Source of the DNA: Pseudevernia furfuracea
Taxonomy: Eukaryota > Ascomycota > Lecanoromycetes > Lecanorales > Parmeliaceae
DNA length: 64,000 nucleotides
Direction of reading: 5' to 3'
Assembly: GCA_022315425.1 (NCBI GenBank)
Contig: JAIUPT010000041.1
Location: forward strand, 248,001-312,000
Below are positions 33,058 to 44,074 of this stretch, in pieces; position 1 is the stretch's first letter, and each line of letters begins with the position of its first letter. Below the pieces are notes generated by a model. That model had not been told where the DNA came from. It worked only from the letters and a program-made list of their open reading frames with translations, and searched no databases. The translations under genes and the position numbers were made by a program.

Positions 33058-34250
33058 ATGCCCACCCCCGAGAGCTTTGCCAAAGTCCCACCGTTCCCCG
33101 ACGATGTCCCCACGGTTAAACTCCGACGGCTGGAGCTGGGCAAGTTGCTCGCCGGGGATGAAGCCGAGTCGGAGGCTCTGTTCGGAGCCTGTGCGGGCTT
33201 GGGGTTCTTTTTGCTGGATCTGAGAGGGTGTGATGACGGAGAAACCGTGTTGAAAGAAACCGAAGCGGGATTCGAAATCGGTCGGGAGTTCTACGCCTTG
33301 AGTGACGAGGAGAGATCCAAGTTTCCTTTGCTGCCGTCGAACCTAGGGTGAGTGTGCCCTGGCACTGTAATAGAATAAACGCTCTTTTTGACTCCTTCGA
33401 ATCCGCCAAAATGTAAATCAGAGTTCCGTCTTGATGATAGACATTCTCGTTCCATCCTACCATAACTCCAACGGTTTCTCCACTCACCCAATGCATGCAG
33501 CTACAAACCTATCGGGGGCACCAAAATCGAGGATGGCCGCCCCGACCGCTGCGAGATCTACTCACTCCCCATGGACGACCTCCTCGCCCTCGCACCAGCC
33601 CACGGCAAACCACTCGCCTTCGCCGAGAACCTGCCTCTCCTGACCTCCTGCGCCAAGCACTTGCACCGCATCGCCCGCACGATCCTGAGCCACCTATCCG
33701 ATCGCCTCGTCCTTCCCCCCCGGACCCTCTCATCCATGCACGCCCTCACCGAACGCTCCTCGAGTAACCTCCGCTTCTTGCACATGCCGCCGCAGCCAGC
33801 GTCGACGGCGCAGACGAGCCTGATGGGCCACACGGACAACGGCAGCGTGACTGTGCTCTTCAACGTCGTCGGCGGCCTCCAGGTCCTCGACGACACGGGC
33901 AGCTGGCGCTACGTGCGGCCCGAACCCGGGCACGCCATTGTCAACCTCGGGGACTCGATGGTGCAGTGGACCGGGGGTGTGTTGAGGAGCAACATGCACC
34001 GCGTGGTGCCGGCGCCGGGCGCGCAAAGTGGGGTCCCGAGGTTCAGTATGGCGTACGTGTTGAAGCCTCCATATGCGTGTCGGATGGAGAGGTTGAAGGG
34101 CGAGGGCATTCCATGTGGTGAAGAGGGGGAGGAGGAGGAGGTGGGGACGTATGAGGAGTTTCATGCGAAGAAGAGTAAGGGGATTAGGTACGTATATTTC
34201 GGGTCCACTTTTCGCTCTTTTGTACCAAAAACCTGAGTCACAGGACATAG
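33058..34250 (+). CDS. 2-oxoglutarate/Fe(II)-dependent dioxygenase, isopenicillin-N-synthase-like
   Basis: Exons 33058-33347, 33501-34187 and a 7-nt last exon 34244-34250 give 327 aa; introns are 153 and 56 nt. The N-terminal DIOX_N part begins with VPTVKLRRLELGKLL, and GFFLLDLRG is the usual 'gfF.l' segment. The double-stranded beta-helix carries the iron triad H207, D209 (GHTDNGSVT) and H263 (NMHRVV), with the 2-oxoglutarate-binding Arg at 277 in RFSMAY. All catalytic residues are present, so the enzyme should be active. These enzymes hydroxylate, desaturate or cyclise small molecules. It is the left-hand end of the proposed biosynthetic cluster and lies tail to tail with the NRPS-like gene, 840 bp away. 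The last exon is inferred from a CCTGAGTCACAG acceptor region; without it the protein would run a few residues further in the intron. Confidence 0.88.
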
Positions 34251-35089
34251 TTCGGGAGCGAAAATTCTTCCTCTACTCCTGCACCTGTCTCATAACTCGG
34301 GTTTCTTGCCTCAAAGGGAAAATGCTGACTTTGAGATCTGCGTAGGGAAGGGCGAAATCTGGTAAATAGCAGAGGAGGGAAGAAGACGGATAAAAAGGTG
34401 GATGTGGGAGTGAATGAGGTGAAGGCGTAGGGAGATTTGGGAATGGAGACGTAGGACTAATATTCATGGATTCGTTCTGTTGCTTGATCGGCATCCTATG
34501 GCAGGCCCAACATTCTTGAAAGCCATTGAGTAGTAAAACACGATCCATCAAGTTACACTCTTGAACAGGAGGGACTATGCTCGAACGTGCGCAAATAAAC
34601 CGCCTCCCCCCTTCCTTCACCCATCTTCCTTATATGGTCTGTACTTGATTGCCTTTCTCCGACGTTCTTCTGAAGACACTTTTTTTTTCTTCAGTTGTCG
34701 CGGAACATGGAGCTCCTAGAAGTCCGGCGTTAGAAATGCAGACGTGACTGCAACTCTTTGGAGCAAAGGTTTCACATATCATGACGTCCTCGATGACTCA
34801 TTCTCGAACAGAGGACCCAAGACAACAATACTAGTAAGAATGGTGAGTTTCGGGAGCCGAAGAAAATTATGAAGCCACAAATGTCCAAGCGAGCGGGGAT
34901 GTGGATATTTTCAGCACCGATTTTTGGCACATCTATTCCTGAGCTCCGTAACCTTCCGAGGTAAGGCTAAGAACTTGGGTGTTGCAGGCGAGAGGCTGCA
35001 ACAACAAACGCTCTCGGATCTCTTATTATTATTCGGCTTGTCTCGGGTGGAACGCTCCACCAGAGACAGTGGCGAGATTGTACACGTTA
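34251..35089. other. Convergent intergenic region
   Basis: Holds the 3' flanks of the dioxygenase (plus) and NRPS-like (minus) genes. Frames on both strands at 34273-34620 and from 34911 are shadows or noise. Confidence 0.4.
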
Positions 35090-38000
35090 TTATTCGATTC
35101 CTCCACCAGCGCAGAATCCCCATTGTTCCATCCAGTGCTTTACCCAATCCTCCTTCACAGGTCCAGGTTCTGCCAGCGTCCTACTCACCTTCAGCGCCTC
35201 CGTCGTATCTAAATTAGCGACCTGGCCATCCCAAAAGCTCTGCAAATTCTCGAAGAAGCCCATCAATCGAGCAGCAGGTATATGGCGATTCTCAGCCGAT
35301 GATCTTTTTAACGCCTCGAGCCATTCCGCAAACGCTACGACCTCGAGGTGCGATGTACAATATTTGGTAAAGGATGGGAGCAGAGCCGACCAAGACGTTT
35401 TGAAAGGATTCACGATATGGTAGACCATGGTACGTGGTCCACAAGCGCTGTCCTCAGCAACAAAGAGGAGGTCGAGCAGACTCATAGCTACTGTAGTCAC
35501 GGGCAGCCAATCTATCACCTCGTTCGGTCCCAATGCTGCTGGGATCTTGCCCAATGATACGGAGCTGGCGACAAGGCTAGAAACCCAATCATTCTGTGTC
35601 CAGGGCCCGAATCCGCTTATAGGTCCAGTGATGTGTCCAATGCGGCAGATGAGTGCATCGATTCCTACAGCTTGGCTTATCGAGGCTACTAAATTCTCCG
35701 CGACCAGCTTAGATTCTGCGTAGCCCGTCTCCTGCGCCATCCCCCATTGGCGCTTGAAGACTTTCTCCTGCACTCCTGCCAAAGGAGCTTCCCGGCCTGT
35801 TACGGCCGCTGCGGTGGAGATGAATTGCATGCGCGCTCCATGACGGCTGGCGGCTGCAAAATCGAGCAGCTGCCGCGTAGCGTGAATGTGAGTAGGGTCG
35901 AAGGAACTGACCGAGCGGTTGAAATTCACATCCCATGCGTTGTGGATAATGTGCGTCACTTTGGTGAGGAGATCCGTGTAAGAGACTTTATCGAGGCCAA
36001 AGAGAGGCCGTGAGAAATCGCAACCGAGAAATTTTACATGTTCAAACCTGGTTGGCAGGCTCTTGTCTTGGTGAGATTTCGTTTGTCGCTCTTCGGCGTC
36101 CCCACCTCGATTAAGGCAATATATTCTGCTGACAGATGCGGATACCGAGAGCCTATCGAGGAGATGAGAGCCAAGGGAGCCTGTCGAGCCTGTCAGCAAC
36201 ACGACAGCTTTTCCGCTAGGGCTGAGCCGGGTTGCTGTGCTAGCCTTGGGGAGGTCGACAAGGTATTTGTCAAAAAGTCGTTGCATTCGCTGAGCGGCTG
36301 ATTCAATGGCCGGATTGGGTGATTGCGTTGTCGTTGGGCTTTTCAGTGCTTCTTCAAGCGCTGAAATACTCGGGTGAGCATAGATCGTCGCTGGCAAAAC
36401 GCGTTGCATGTCTGGTTGATGGTGTCTGAGGAATGAATCTATATGCTTTGCTAAAGCCAGAACTTGCATCGAGTCGAGACCCGCCTCGAAAAGATCGTTC
36501 GTGTATGTCAGCTCTTTCAACCAAGTGGTTTTAGAGATGATTTGATAGAGAGACTCTGATAAAGATCCCTGACTAGGGACATGAGGACCTCCCAAGTGCC
36601 TCTCAGAGGTATCACCGCGCTCATAGAGCATATTAATTTCGTTCTTGTAAAGATCCAAGGTCATCATACGTTGGACTGTTCCTTTTCCAGATCTTAAAAA
36701 TGGTTTGTCGGGACTTGCGAAAGTTATGAAATCGTGCATTATTCTGCCATGAGCCGGACAATCCTGATTAGCTCGCTGGACTTTCGGCCAGATATCCTCG
36801 ATCATGCGCTCCTTTGCATCCTCAGATGCAAGTGCAGTCCGTGGTTCTATCACAAGACAAGGTTGGAATTTGCCATGGCCGGCAACCAGTGCAGAAAGGA
36901 CACTTGGGTGACTGTTGATCGTGTCCTCCATTGTCGTCGGATTCAGCTTCTCCGCAGTCGAAAAAGACATCACATCATCTGTTCTTCCACGCAAACGAAC
37001 TAAACTAGGCTTCGTAGGATGTTTTTCGTACAAATCCTTCATAGAATACTCGTTGAGGTTTGGAAAGGTTGAAAAGATGCTTTGGAAAAGATACAGTCTC
37101 TTTTGACGGACGATGAACTGCTCATACGTTCCGTCTAATTCAGTCGGACGGTATTCATAACCCATGAAAGGACTGTAGGATAGATAGTCCCAGTCACCGC
37201 GGTCTCCAATTTCGATTGCAGGCAATCCGACCTCGGTAGATCCCGTTAGTGTAACCAGCTTAGTCTTTGAGCAGATCACATCTCCTGTCTCCTTAGGCAG
37301 AGGCCCTCCCGCGTATATGACGTATTGCAATGGCCAGAGATTCTTTTGAAACGAGGGTTCCTTGACTAAATCGACCAGTATAGAAGGAGGCAAAGCACTA
37401 CCTTGAACGTTTCCAGCGGTGTGTATTTGGTCCACAATACTTGCACTCAGAGGCACTCCTGATGGAGGAAGCACACAGATGACTTCATAATAGATTCCCA
37501 AGCCAAGGAGATAACACATACTTGCAGCATGGAAAAGAGGAAAAGCTAGAAAAAGTCTTGTTCCCTCCCATGACGGTCCAGCAACCTCTCTACCACCTAG
37601 CGAAGGAATCAAGCGGTATGCATCAATGCACGACAGTGTCCCGTGAGCCATGATCACGGGCTTTGGGATTCCAGTTGATCCTGACGTGTGCAGAACAACC
37701 AAGGGCTCCAGTCTCGCTTCAGCAAATGTCTTCAAGTAAGGATAATGTTCAACAGGATCGTCTTGCAGGAAGTAATCCAACCCGGGGAAAGACATGATTT
37801 TCATCTGTCTCTTCTCCACGATCTCCTCGACAATCGATGGCGCCGCTCGCGAGAGTAGGAAGACACTGCATTCTGTCCGTTCTAAAAGAGACAAATGAGC
37901 CTGCAAGCTGTTTCGTGGTGAGGTGAAGAAAGCCTGGGAAGGAAGTCAGCAGAATTTGTCTTGCAGTGGTGGACTTTACTGGACACAGACTTTGTAGCCG

Positions 38001-38296
38001 ACTTTGACACATGCGAACATGAGTATGGTGTAACGCAAATCTAAAATGCCCAGGTATCCAATTGTCTCAAAGTTGCGTGCTTTGCCCAGCTTGTTCTCTA
38101 ACCACCATGAGCAGCGGTCAATGGCCCTGGCAAGATGGTGATAGCTAATGTCAACAAATCCATCGCGCAGGTCGGACGACTTTGGTATAGAGGCAAAGGG
38201 TTTGCTAGGCTCGGAACTAGCACGCTCATCAATGAGCGTTGGAAAGAGCCTTCGCCCATAGTCTGGAGACAGAAGTTTAATACCATCGGCATTCAT
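35090..38296 (-). CDS. NRPS-like enzyme: adenylation - thiolation - thioester reductase
   Basis: Two exons, 38296-37991 and 37933-35090 (57-nt intron), give 1049 aa. The adenylation domain (about 1-540) carries the A3 core HTSGSTGIPKP (from 184), GSTEVG at the A5 position, GRTDD (A8) and the A10 lysine in SGKGTVQR. The carrier domain has the phosphopantetheine serine at about 590 in FEAGLDSMQV. The C-terminal reductase domain is a short-chain-dehydrogenase type, with an NADPH loop LLTGSTGSLGS near 680 and YAESK near 840. There is no condensation domain. Such enzymes activate a carboxylic acid with ATP, tether it as a thioester and reduce it with NADPH to an aldehyde or alcohol, as in alpha-aminoadipate and aryl-acid reductases. 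The substrate cannot be read from sequence. It is the probable core enzyme of the cluster. Confidence 0.93.
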
Positions 38297-39701
38297 TGCC
38301 AGGTTTGGTGCGAAGTTTGTCGGTCGTGGTTGTGGCTTTGCCTTAGGTAACTGAGAGTTTAAGAGATGGAGATAATAACGACGGCCGTGTTCGAGCGATC
38401 GATGTACCTGGAAAGAGAAGGGGCCCAGATGATGTAAAACAACCTTGTTTCCATACTGCTTACAATCAAACCGGATATTGGTAATTCTGATGTATGGATG
38501 ATTAGTAGATACCTTAGTTTACCTTAAGATACCACATATTCAAGTCTAAGATGTAACCTTACCCGGTACCACAGGGTACTTACAGCCGACACGAAGTTAC
38601 CGTACTTAAGTATAGTATTTGGTTCCCGGCGGCAAGGAAATCATAACCCAACTCCACAACGAGAGCTCTGACAAAGAAGAACTTGGTAACAAATATCGAA
38701 TTTCTGATCTTCTCTGTAAGTGCGCCATATTTCTTTTTCAAAAGCGGTGGCCATCAAGATATTAGATGATGAAGTGGTATTAAATTGGTTGTTTCAGCGC
38801 CAACAAGCCCCGCAGAGACCGGCTCCGGGCTCAAAAAGAAGGGACCTGATACATGGTCCCCCCTTTTTGATACATTGAAGCCAACATCTGGGTACAATTT
38901 CAGGGCTGGTCGGCAGTCTTGAGTGCTTGAAACACCGTGGTCAAAGGGTTAAGACAAAATGTGGGCAAAGGCTAAACAAAATGCTACTGTTGAACGGGAC
39001 ACAGTCTTGTGTGCTTAAGTGTCGGGTCTGGTACCTTACCCGGATGTTGAGGGGGGGAGGGGGGCGTCAATGTATCATAAAGGGAAATACATGTATCAGG
39101 TCCGTTTTCAAATCGTATGCTTTTGGATTATCGTGTCCGCAATCGCAGATGCTATCGCGTGCAGACTGAAAAGCCTCTCCACACCGAGCATGTCCATAGC
39201 AACAGCGCAAATGACTCCTATTGAAGCAGCGATAAAATCCTGACAACTGCGGCTCCGTGCTCCCAATCTGTTGATGATTGACTGTTGTCTCTCAGCTTTG
39301 CCCCACCGCCACCGCTCGGGGGTAACAATTGAATTGTTCTGTCACTCATCTGGTCCCTCGGCTCTCTCTGGTCTCCATTCTCGTTCCTGCGGTAGATCCT
39401 GTGATGACTCGATGACTTCCACTTCTTGGTAAGATGCTTGCATTTACAGAAACATCCGGAGAATGCTTTGATTATCTGGGAAATGAGGTGTTTGCCACTA
39501 AGATTTGGGACTCCGTCCACATCATACCTCAATGGCAAACGCTGGCTCTGTACGTAGCACGAGTATTTCCGAAAGGCTCACCGTAGCCTTACTCACCTCC
39601 TTAATCGTCCGCGAAGTCCGCCATATGGCCCTTCGGCTCCCCAGGATCAAGACAATGCCCGTCTTTCTCCAGCTCCAACATTTGAAGCGAGTCCCGCCAT
39701 C
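38297..39701. other. Divergent intergenic region between the NRPS-like and SAT4-like genes
   Basis: About 1.4 kb that must hold both promoters. A G-rich run at 39048-39066 (seven and six consecutive Gs) could form a quadruplex. Short frames at 38927-39243 and 39218-39538 show no family. No further gene is supported. Confidence 0.4.
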
Positions 39702-41097
39702 ATGCCAGACGTCTACGACCAAACCCGCCAACCTGCTTTATATGCAAGCACGGGGGTGCTATTATGCTTGGCAACAATAGCGGTTTTCCTCCGCCTGCTT
39801 GCTCGACGGAAATCAGCCGCATGCTTCTGGTGGGAGTACGTATTCTCGGAGTCCATATATTCTCTTTTGATCCAGCTACATTGCTCCTTAGATAGGCAAC
39901 ACTGACTGGGAAACTGTAATCCAGTGATTACACGATCGCTGTGGCCTTGGTACGTCACCAAGCTCCTCGTTCGCACGTGTCCACCTCATCACAAACATGC
40001 TCATTTATGGATCTCTTCAGTGCCTTTACTACCTCCTCACAATCTGCTATTGGCTGCAGGCATGCCTAGGCGGATCAGGGCTTCATACCGTCAGCGCCGG
40101 AGGGCCAGTAGACGCAGCGACGCAAGTGAAATTCCAGAAGGTAAACAATCCCTAAGATCGTCGCCTATACAACTTACAAACCAGTCTCAAGAATCAGAAG
40201 CTAACAGATCCGATTTTAATTCATCGCACAGGTATTCCTAGCCATACAAATCTTCTACTTCAGCACCTCCGTAACCTTCAAGACCTCCCTCATTCTCCTA
40301 TACCACCGTCTGTTCGGCGTAGTTCGCTGGTTCCGCACCCTCCTCATCTTCGCCGAATGCATCGTCGCCTGCTATTTCGTGGTCTGCCTCTTCACGGCCA
40401 TCTTCGAATGCAGGCCCGTCGCCTACTACTGGGACAAGAACATCCCGCACGGGTCCTGCATCAATGAAACAGACTTCTACCGCTGGAACGGCGTCGCCAA
40501 TCTCCTGATCGATTTCATGATCCTCGGCCTCACCTTCCCCATGGTCTGGCGCTTGAAAATCAGTACACGTCAAAAAGCCACCTTGAGCGGTGTCTTCCTA
40601 CTCGGAACCTTGTACGCGAGCCCCCTTCCCTTTCCCCTCTTTTTTTTGGGGCACGGCGCTGACACAGGATTCCTTGTTGGGACAGCGTCTTCATCGCCTC
40701 CATCATCCGCGTCACCACTTTCGAACAACTCACCCCCACCGACGAAACCTACACCGGTATCGCCCCCGCCGTCTGGACCGAGGTCGAGCAGTCTCTCGGC
40801 ATCGTGTGCGCCTGCCTGCCCTGCTTACGGCCCCTTTCAAGGCGTTTCTTGATGGGCAGCACTTTCCATGGCACCATCACTACTGGAGATACCGATGCTA
40901 ACGTCAGGGATATACAATTAGTCAAGCGGGAAAATGAGAGCACGGCTGGTTTTGCTAGGTTGGCCGAACAGCAGGGGGGTTTGCCTGGGGCGGTTAATGA
41001 GATTAGTGCCGTGGCAAGAGGGGGGGGAGGGGGGAATGAGGGGGTTCTGAAGAGGGAGAGTTTTGACTTGAGGTATAATGCTGTGGACGATGTGTGA
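39702..41097 (+). CDS. SAT4/PTH11-like rhodopsin-fold integral membrane protein
   Basis: Five exons, 39702-39835, 39925-39949, 40021-40140, 40232-40611 and 40686-41097, give 356 aa. Introns are 71-91 nt and exon 2 is only 25 nt. The protein follows the fungal rhodopsin-domain (SAT4) family: TM1 ALYASTGVLLCLATIAVFLR, then the WWDDYTIAVAL signature, a GGSGLHTV loop, FKTSLILLYHRLFG, FAECIVACYFVVCLFTAIFECRP with a Cys pair, a short SCINETDFYRWNGVAN loop, and LLIDFMILGLTFPMVWRLK. The tail is cytosolic and Gly/Ser-rich. Members are often found in fungal metabolite clusters or act as PTH11-type receptors; the function here is unknown. For exon 3 I chose the CTTCAG acceptor at 40020 rather than CTGCAG at 40059, because it restores TM2. 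Confidence 0.85.
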
Positions 41098-41476
41098 AGG
41101 GCGGGAACGTCTTCTTCGTTGGGAAGCGCATCAACTCGTCTACGGGTAGTCCCCTGCTAGCAGTCGCGTCTGAAGCTAAATTACTAGCAGCAGAGTCGTC
41201 CGCAGAGTACCCTCGAATCTGCTGCCCTTGTTGCAGGTAAAAAGAGATGTGCCGTCGCTACATTTCCAGCTGCCCACAAGCGTGCCCCCGTCAACAGCGA
41301 GATCTTCCATGGTAACGATGCGGCAATCCTTTGAATGTTACACTCTTCGCGTTTGAGTAGCTAGTATAGAAGCAATAAGACAACTCAAATATGGAGCGAA
41401 GATGAGAGTGTTGATAAAAACAATACAAAAACAAAGTCGGCCTTGAACCGAGGAGCAAACTGCTCTCCTCCCACTC
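41098..41476. other. Convergent intergenic region
   Basis: 3' flanks of the SAT4-like and GMC genes. Nothing else is visible. Confidence 0.4.
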
Positions 41477-43460
41477 TCACCCCTTCAGCCCAACCAGAAT
41501 ATCGTTCGTAATCTTCAGCGCTAGGGCATAAATTGTCGACTGCGGATGTCCTGGCGGCAGGAAAGGGAAACTGCTCGCGTCCACCACCCTTAACCCCTGC
41601 ACGCCGAAAACCCGCGCCTGGCTGTCAATCACAGCCATAGAATCATTCCTCTTACCCATCTTACACGTCGAACTCGCATGCCATATCGGCGTTACCGCGT
41701 TCCGTATCCACTCCAGTATCTGCGAGTCGTTCTGCACCGCAACCCCCGGAAATGCCTCCTCACCAATCGTAACATTATACTTGGCCAGCACGCTCCACAC
41801 CTGCCGCTGTCTTTTGAAGGCCGCGATCGCAACCTCAATGTCTGCTGGGTCGGTAATCCAGTTCGGGTTGATAAGAGGGGCGTCAGCCATGCTGCTGCTT
41901 TTTATAGACAAGTTCCCCCGGCTCAGGGGCGTTATTAGCGCCGTAGCTAGACTGGCGTAGTTATAACCATCTAGGGGGTCGGCCGTCTGGTGGTTCTCTT
42001 GGTAGCCGAGGAAGGCGCTCACAGGCAGCCACTCCAGCTCCGGCCAATCGGCAGGGAATCGCGAGAGCGCGGAGAGAGTGGATGGGGAGAGGGTTGCTCG
42101 CGTAGCGTTGGGGAGCTTTTCCCAACCGAAAATGCCGCCTGATGAGATAGATAGGGGCCCTGTTGCCCCTGTAATGTAGGCTTGTATGGCTTCGGCATAG
42201 GTGCGTGGATTATTCATGAGGGATGATGCTGTGGGGACGTTTACGCGGAACGAGGAACCGAACCAGGGTTGGTCCCAGAGATTCTGGCCTACTCCCGGTA
42301 AATCCTGCACTACTGAAATGTTGAGGCTTTGGAGAATAGCTGTAGGGCCGATCCCGGACACCATAAGTAGCTGTGGTGATTGAAAGGCACCTGCGGAGAC
42401 AATGACTTCTTTCTTGGCTGATAGTGTGTAGTTGAGACCGCCAGTAGAAACGGATACACCTATCGCAGTTTTCTTTGAACTGAAGAGGATCTGTTGCGCA
42501 AGTGTCTGCTTGTAGACTTGGAGGGTGGTTTCCCTCAGCGCCGCGCGTAAGAAACTTGATTCCGAAGATGATCTCTCGGCTTTGATAGGATCTATGGTGA
42601 ATGTGGCATAAGCGGAGCCCAGTAATTTCCCGCCATTGAATCCATTGATTGCAGACATTCCAGTCTCTTCCAAAGCTTTCTGAGCCCACGTGTCAAAAGG
42701 ATCAGCAAAGTTATTGTAGGAGACCTGCAGTGGGCCGGTGTTACCAGCGAACGCGGACTGATCTTGTAAGACTGTACTGTTCGTATAGAGTGTGAGGTTG
42801 GCTGGGGTGTAGTGAACACCAGTTTTGTAAAAGGGGAGGAGGTTGGGGAAGGTGTATGCCGAGTCTTCAACCTCTCTCGCCCATTGCGCGAGGGACTCCG
42901 TGGTTGGTCTTGACCGGTCAGAGATAGGTCGAAAGCAGATGGGAATTCTTCACTCGCCTGTGGTACACCATATAATTTCTGGCCGAGGAACCTCCCAAGG
43001 TCTTGCCACGGGCATAATGCATGACTCGGTTGTTTGCGCCCTTTCAATCGGCTATTGTCAACCCAGAAGTAGAATCTTATTAAAGCGGAGAAGGACATAC
43101 TAGTTGCGGCACCGTGTCGAAGCCCCAATCGACCAGAGGCTGCGTGTTGTTAGGAGCGGTGCCGGAATAGAAGGTGGCATCTCCGGGTATAACGCTGATG
43201 TTTCCATTGTCGATCTCGTAGAAGGCTCCAGCTTCGACAACAGCGACGCTGAGGGAAGGGTCAGCGGCGAGTCTCGTGGCGATGACCAGCCCGGCGGTGC
43301 CACCCCCTATGACGACATAGTCGAAGGAAGCATTGCCAGGTACACCAAATGAGTTACCAGGAAGCCTGGTGGGCAGCGAGAAGACCGGAAATACTTTCCT
43401 GGAGGTTGAGAGTGCTAGCAGGAGAAGCGAACGCATTGTGACGTGTGAGTGCATGTGCAT
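41477..43460 (-). CDS. Secreted GMC flavin oxidoreductase
   Basis: Exons 43460-43101, 43040-42958 and 42908-41477 give 624 aa; a second ATG at residue 9 is an equally good start. A hydrophobic signal peptide (MRSLLLLALS) is followed by the FAD-binding loop DYVVIGGGTAGL (47-58), the GMC signature GKTLGGSSARNYMVYHR, the second signature GAFQSPQLLMVSGIGP, and catalytic histidines near 558 (IWHASSTCKMG) and 602 (PPGHPQST). Several N-x-S/T sites fit a secreted glycoprotein. The family oxidises alcohols with FAD and oxygen or quinones, and includes aryl-alcohol and choline oxidases and cluster enzymes related to versicolorin B synthase. The second intron is 49 nt and appears to be a GC-AG intron (donor CAG/GCGAGT). 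No GT donor gives the right frame. Confidence 0.9.
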
Positions 43461-44074
43461 GCAAATCCAGAAGAATTGAGAATAAAGCAGGGTCGAGAGA
43501 GTGTGTGGGGCTAACAGGAAGGATTTGAGATGTTGTACTTTGATATCCGTTCCTTCGAACGGTTTAAGATCCGTAGGACAAAAGGATCAATAGTGTTTTC
43601 ATGACGTAAACAATACGTGAAAAACCTCTCAGACCAAACAAGTGATTCTCAGCCTCACTATAACAGGTAGTAATGTTCATAACGTGTTTTTAAAAGTGAA
43701 GCATTTGGTAGTGTGTAGCGACTACCGAAAGCACCTGGCGGGATAGGGTCTTAATACTCTATCTTACCTATACGAAAACTACCTATCTATTCGAGTCTAG
43801 CGTGATCTTACAGCCAACAGTAGGTACTTCCAGAGAATGCTGCAAAGGTTCATAAAGAGGGTTCCAGACATGACAGGAGAGATCCTGGCTCCAGAAGGAT
43901 ACAAAATATCAAATACTCTTAGAAATACGCTCTTAGAAATACACTCTTACTCTTTTAACCTTTACGGCTTAACGAGAATTTTGCAGGACGGGCTGAAACC
44001 TGTCGGCTCCAGGGCTTGAGGCTACGTGAATGACTTGGCGTGGCTCTATAAACTTCTGAACAATGTTGGAGGCA
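43461..44074. promoter_or_regulatory. Upstream region of the GMC gene, with a block shared with the glycosyltransferase promoter
   Basis: Contains the block described separately (43525-43752) and a small direct repeat of CTCTTAGAAATAC units at about 43915-43950. No gene is seen. Confidence 0.45.
43525..43752 (-). repeat. Promoter-associated duplicated block, copy A (upstream of the GMC gene)
   Basis: Shares an ordered series of matches with 45533-45728: TTGAGAT, then CTTTGATAT-CGTTC, AAGATC, AATAG-TTCATGAC, AAACAAT, ACCAA, an exact CTCAGCCTCAC at 43648-43658, and GCGGGAT-GGGT. Order and rough spacing are kept. Confidence 0.7.

Noticed and set aside
34924..35217. 97-codon plus-strand frame overlapping the NRPS-like 3' end
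   Set aside because: Mostly antisense to the well-supported NRPS-like coding sequence.
39950..40059. Alternative longer intron in the SAT4-like gene ending at CTGCAG (40059)
   Set aside because: It also keeps the frame but removes most of the second membrane helix; the acceptor at 40020 restores it.
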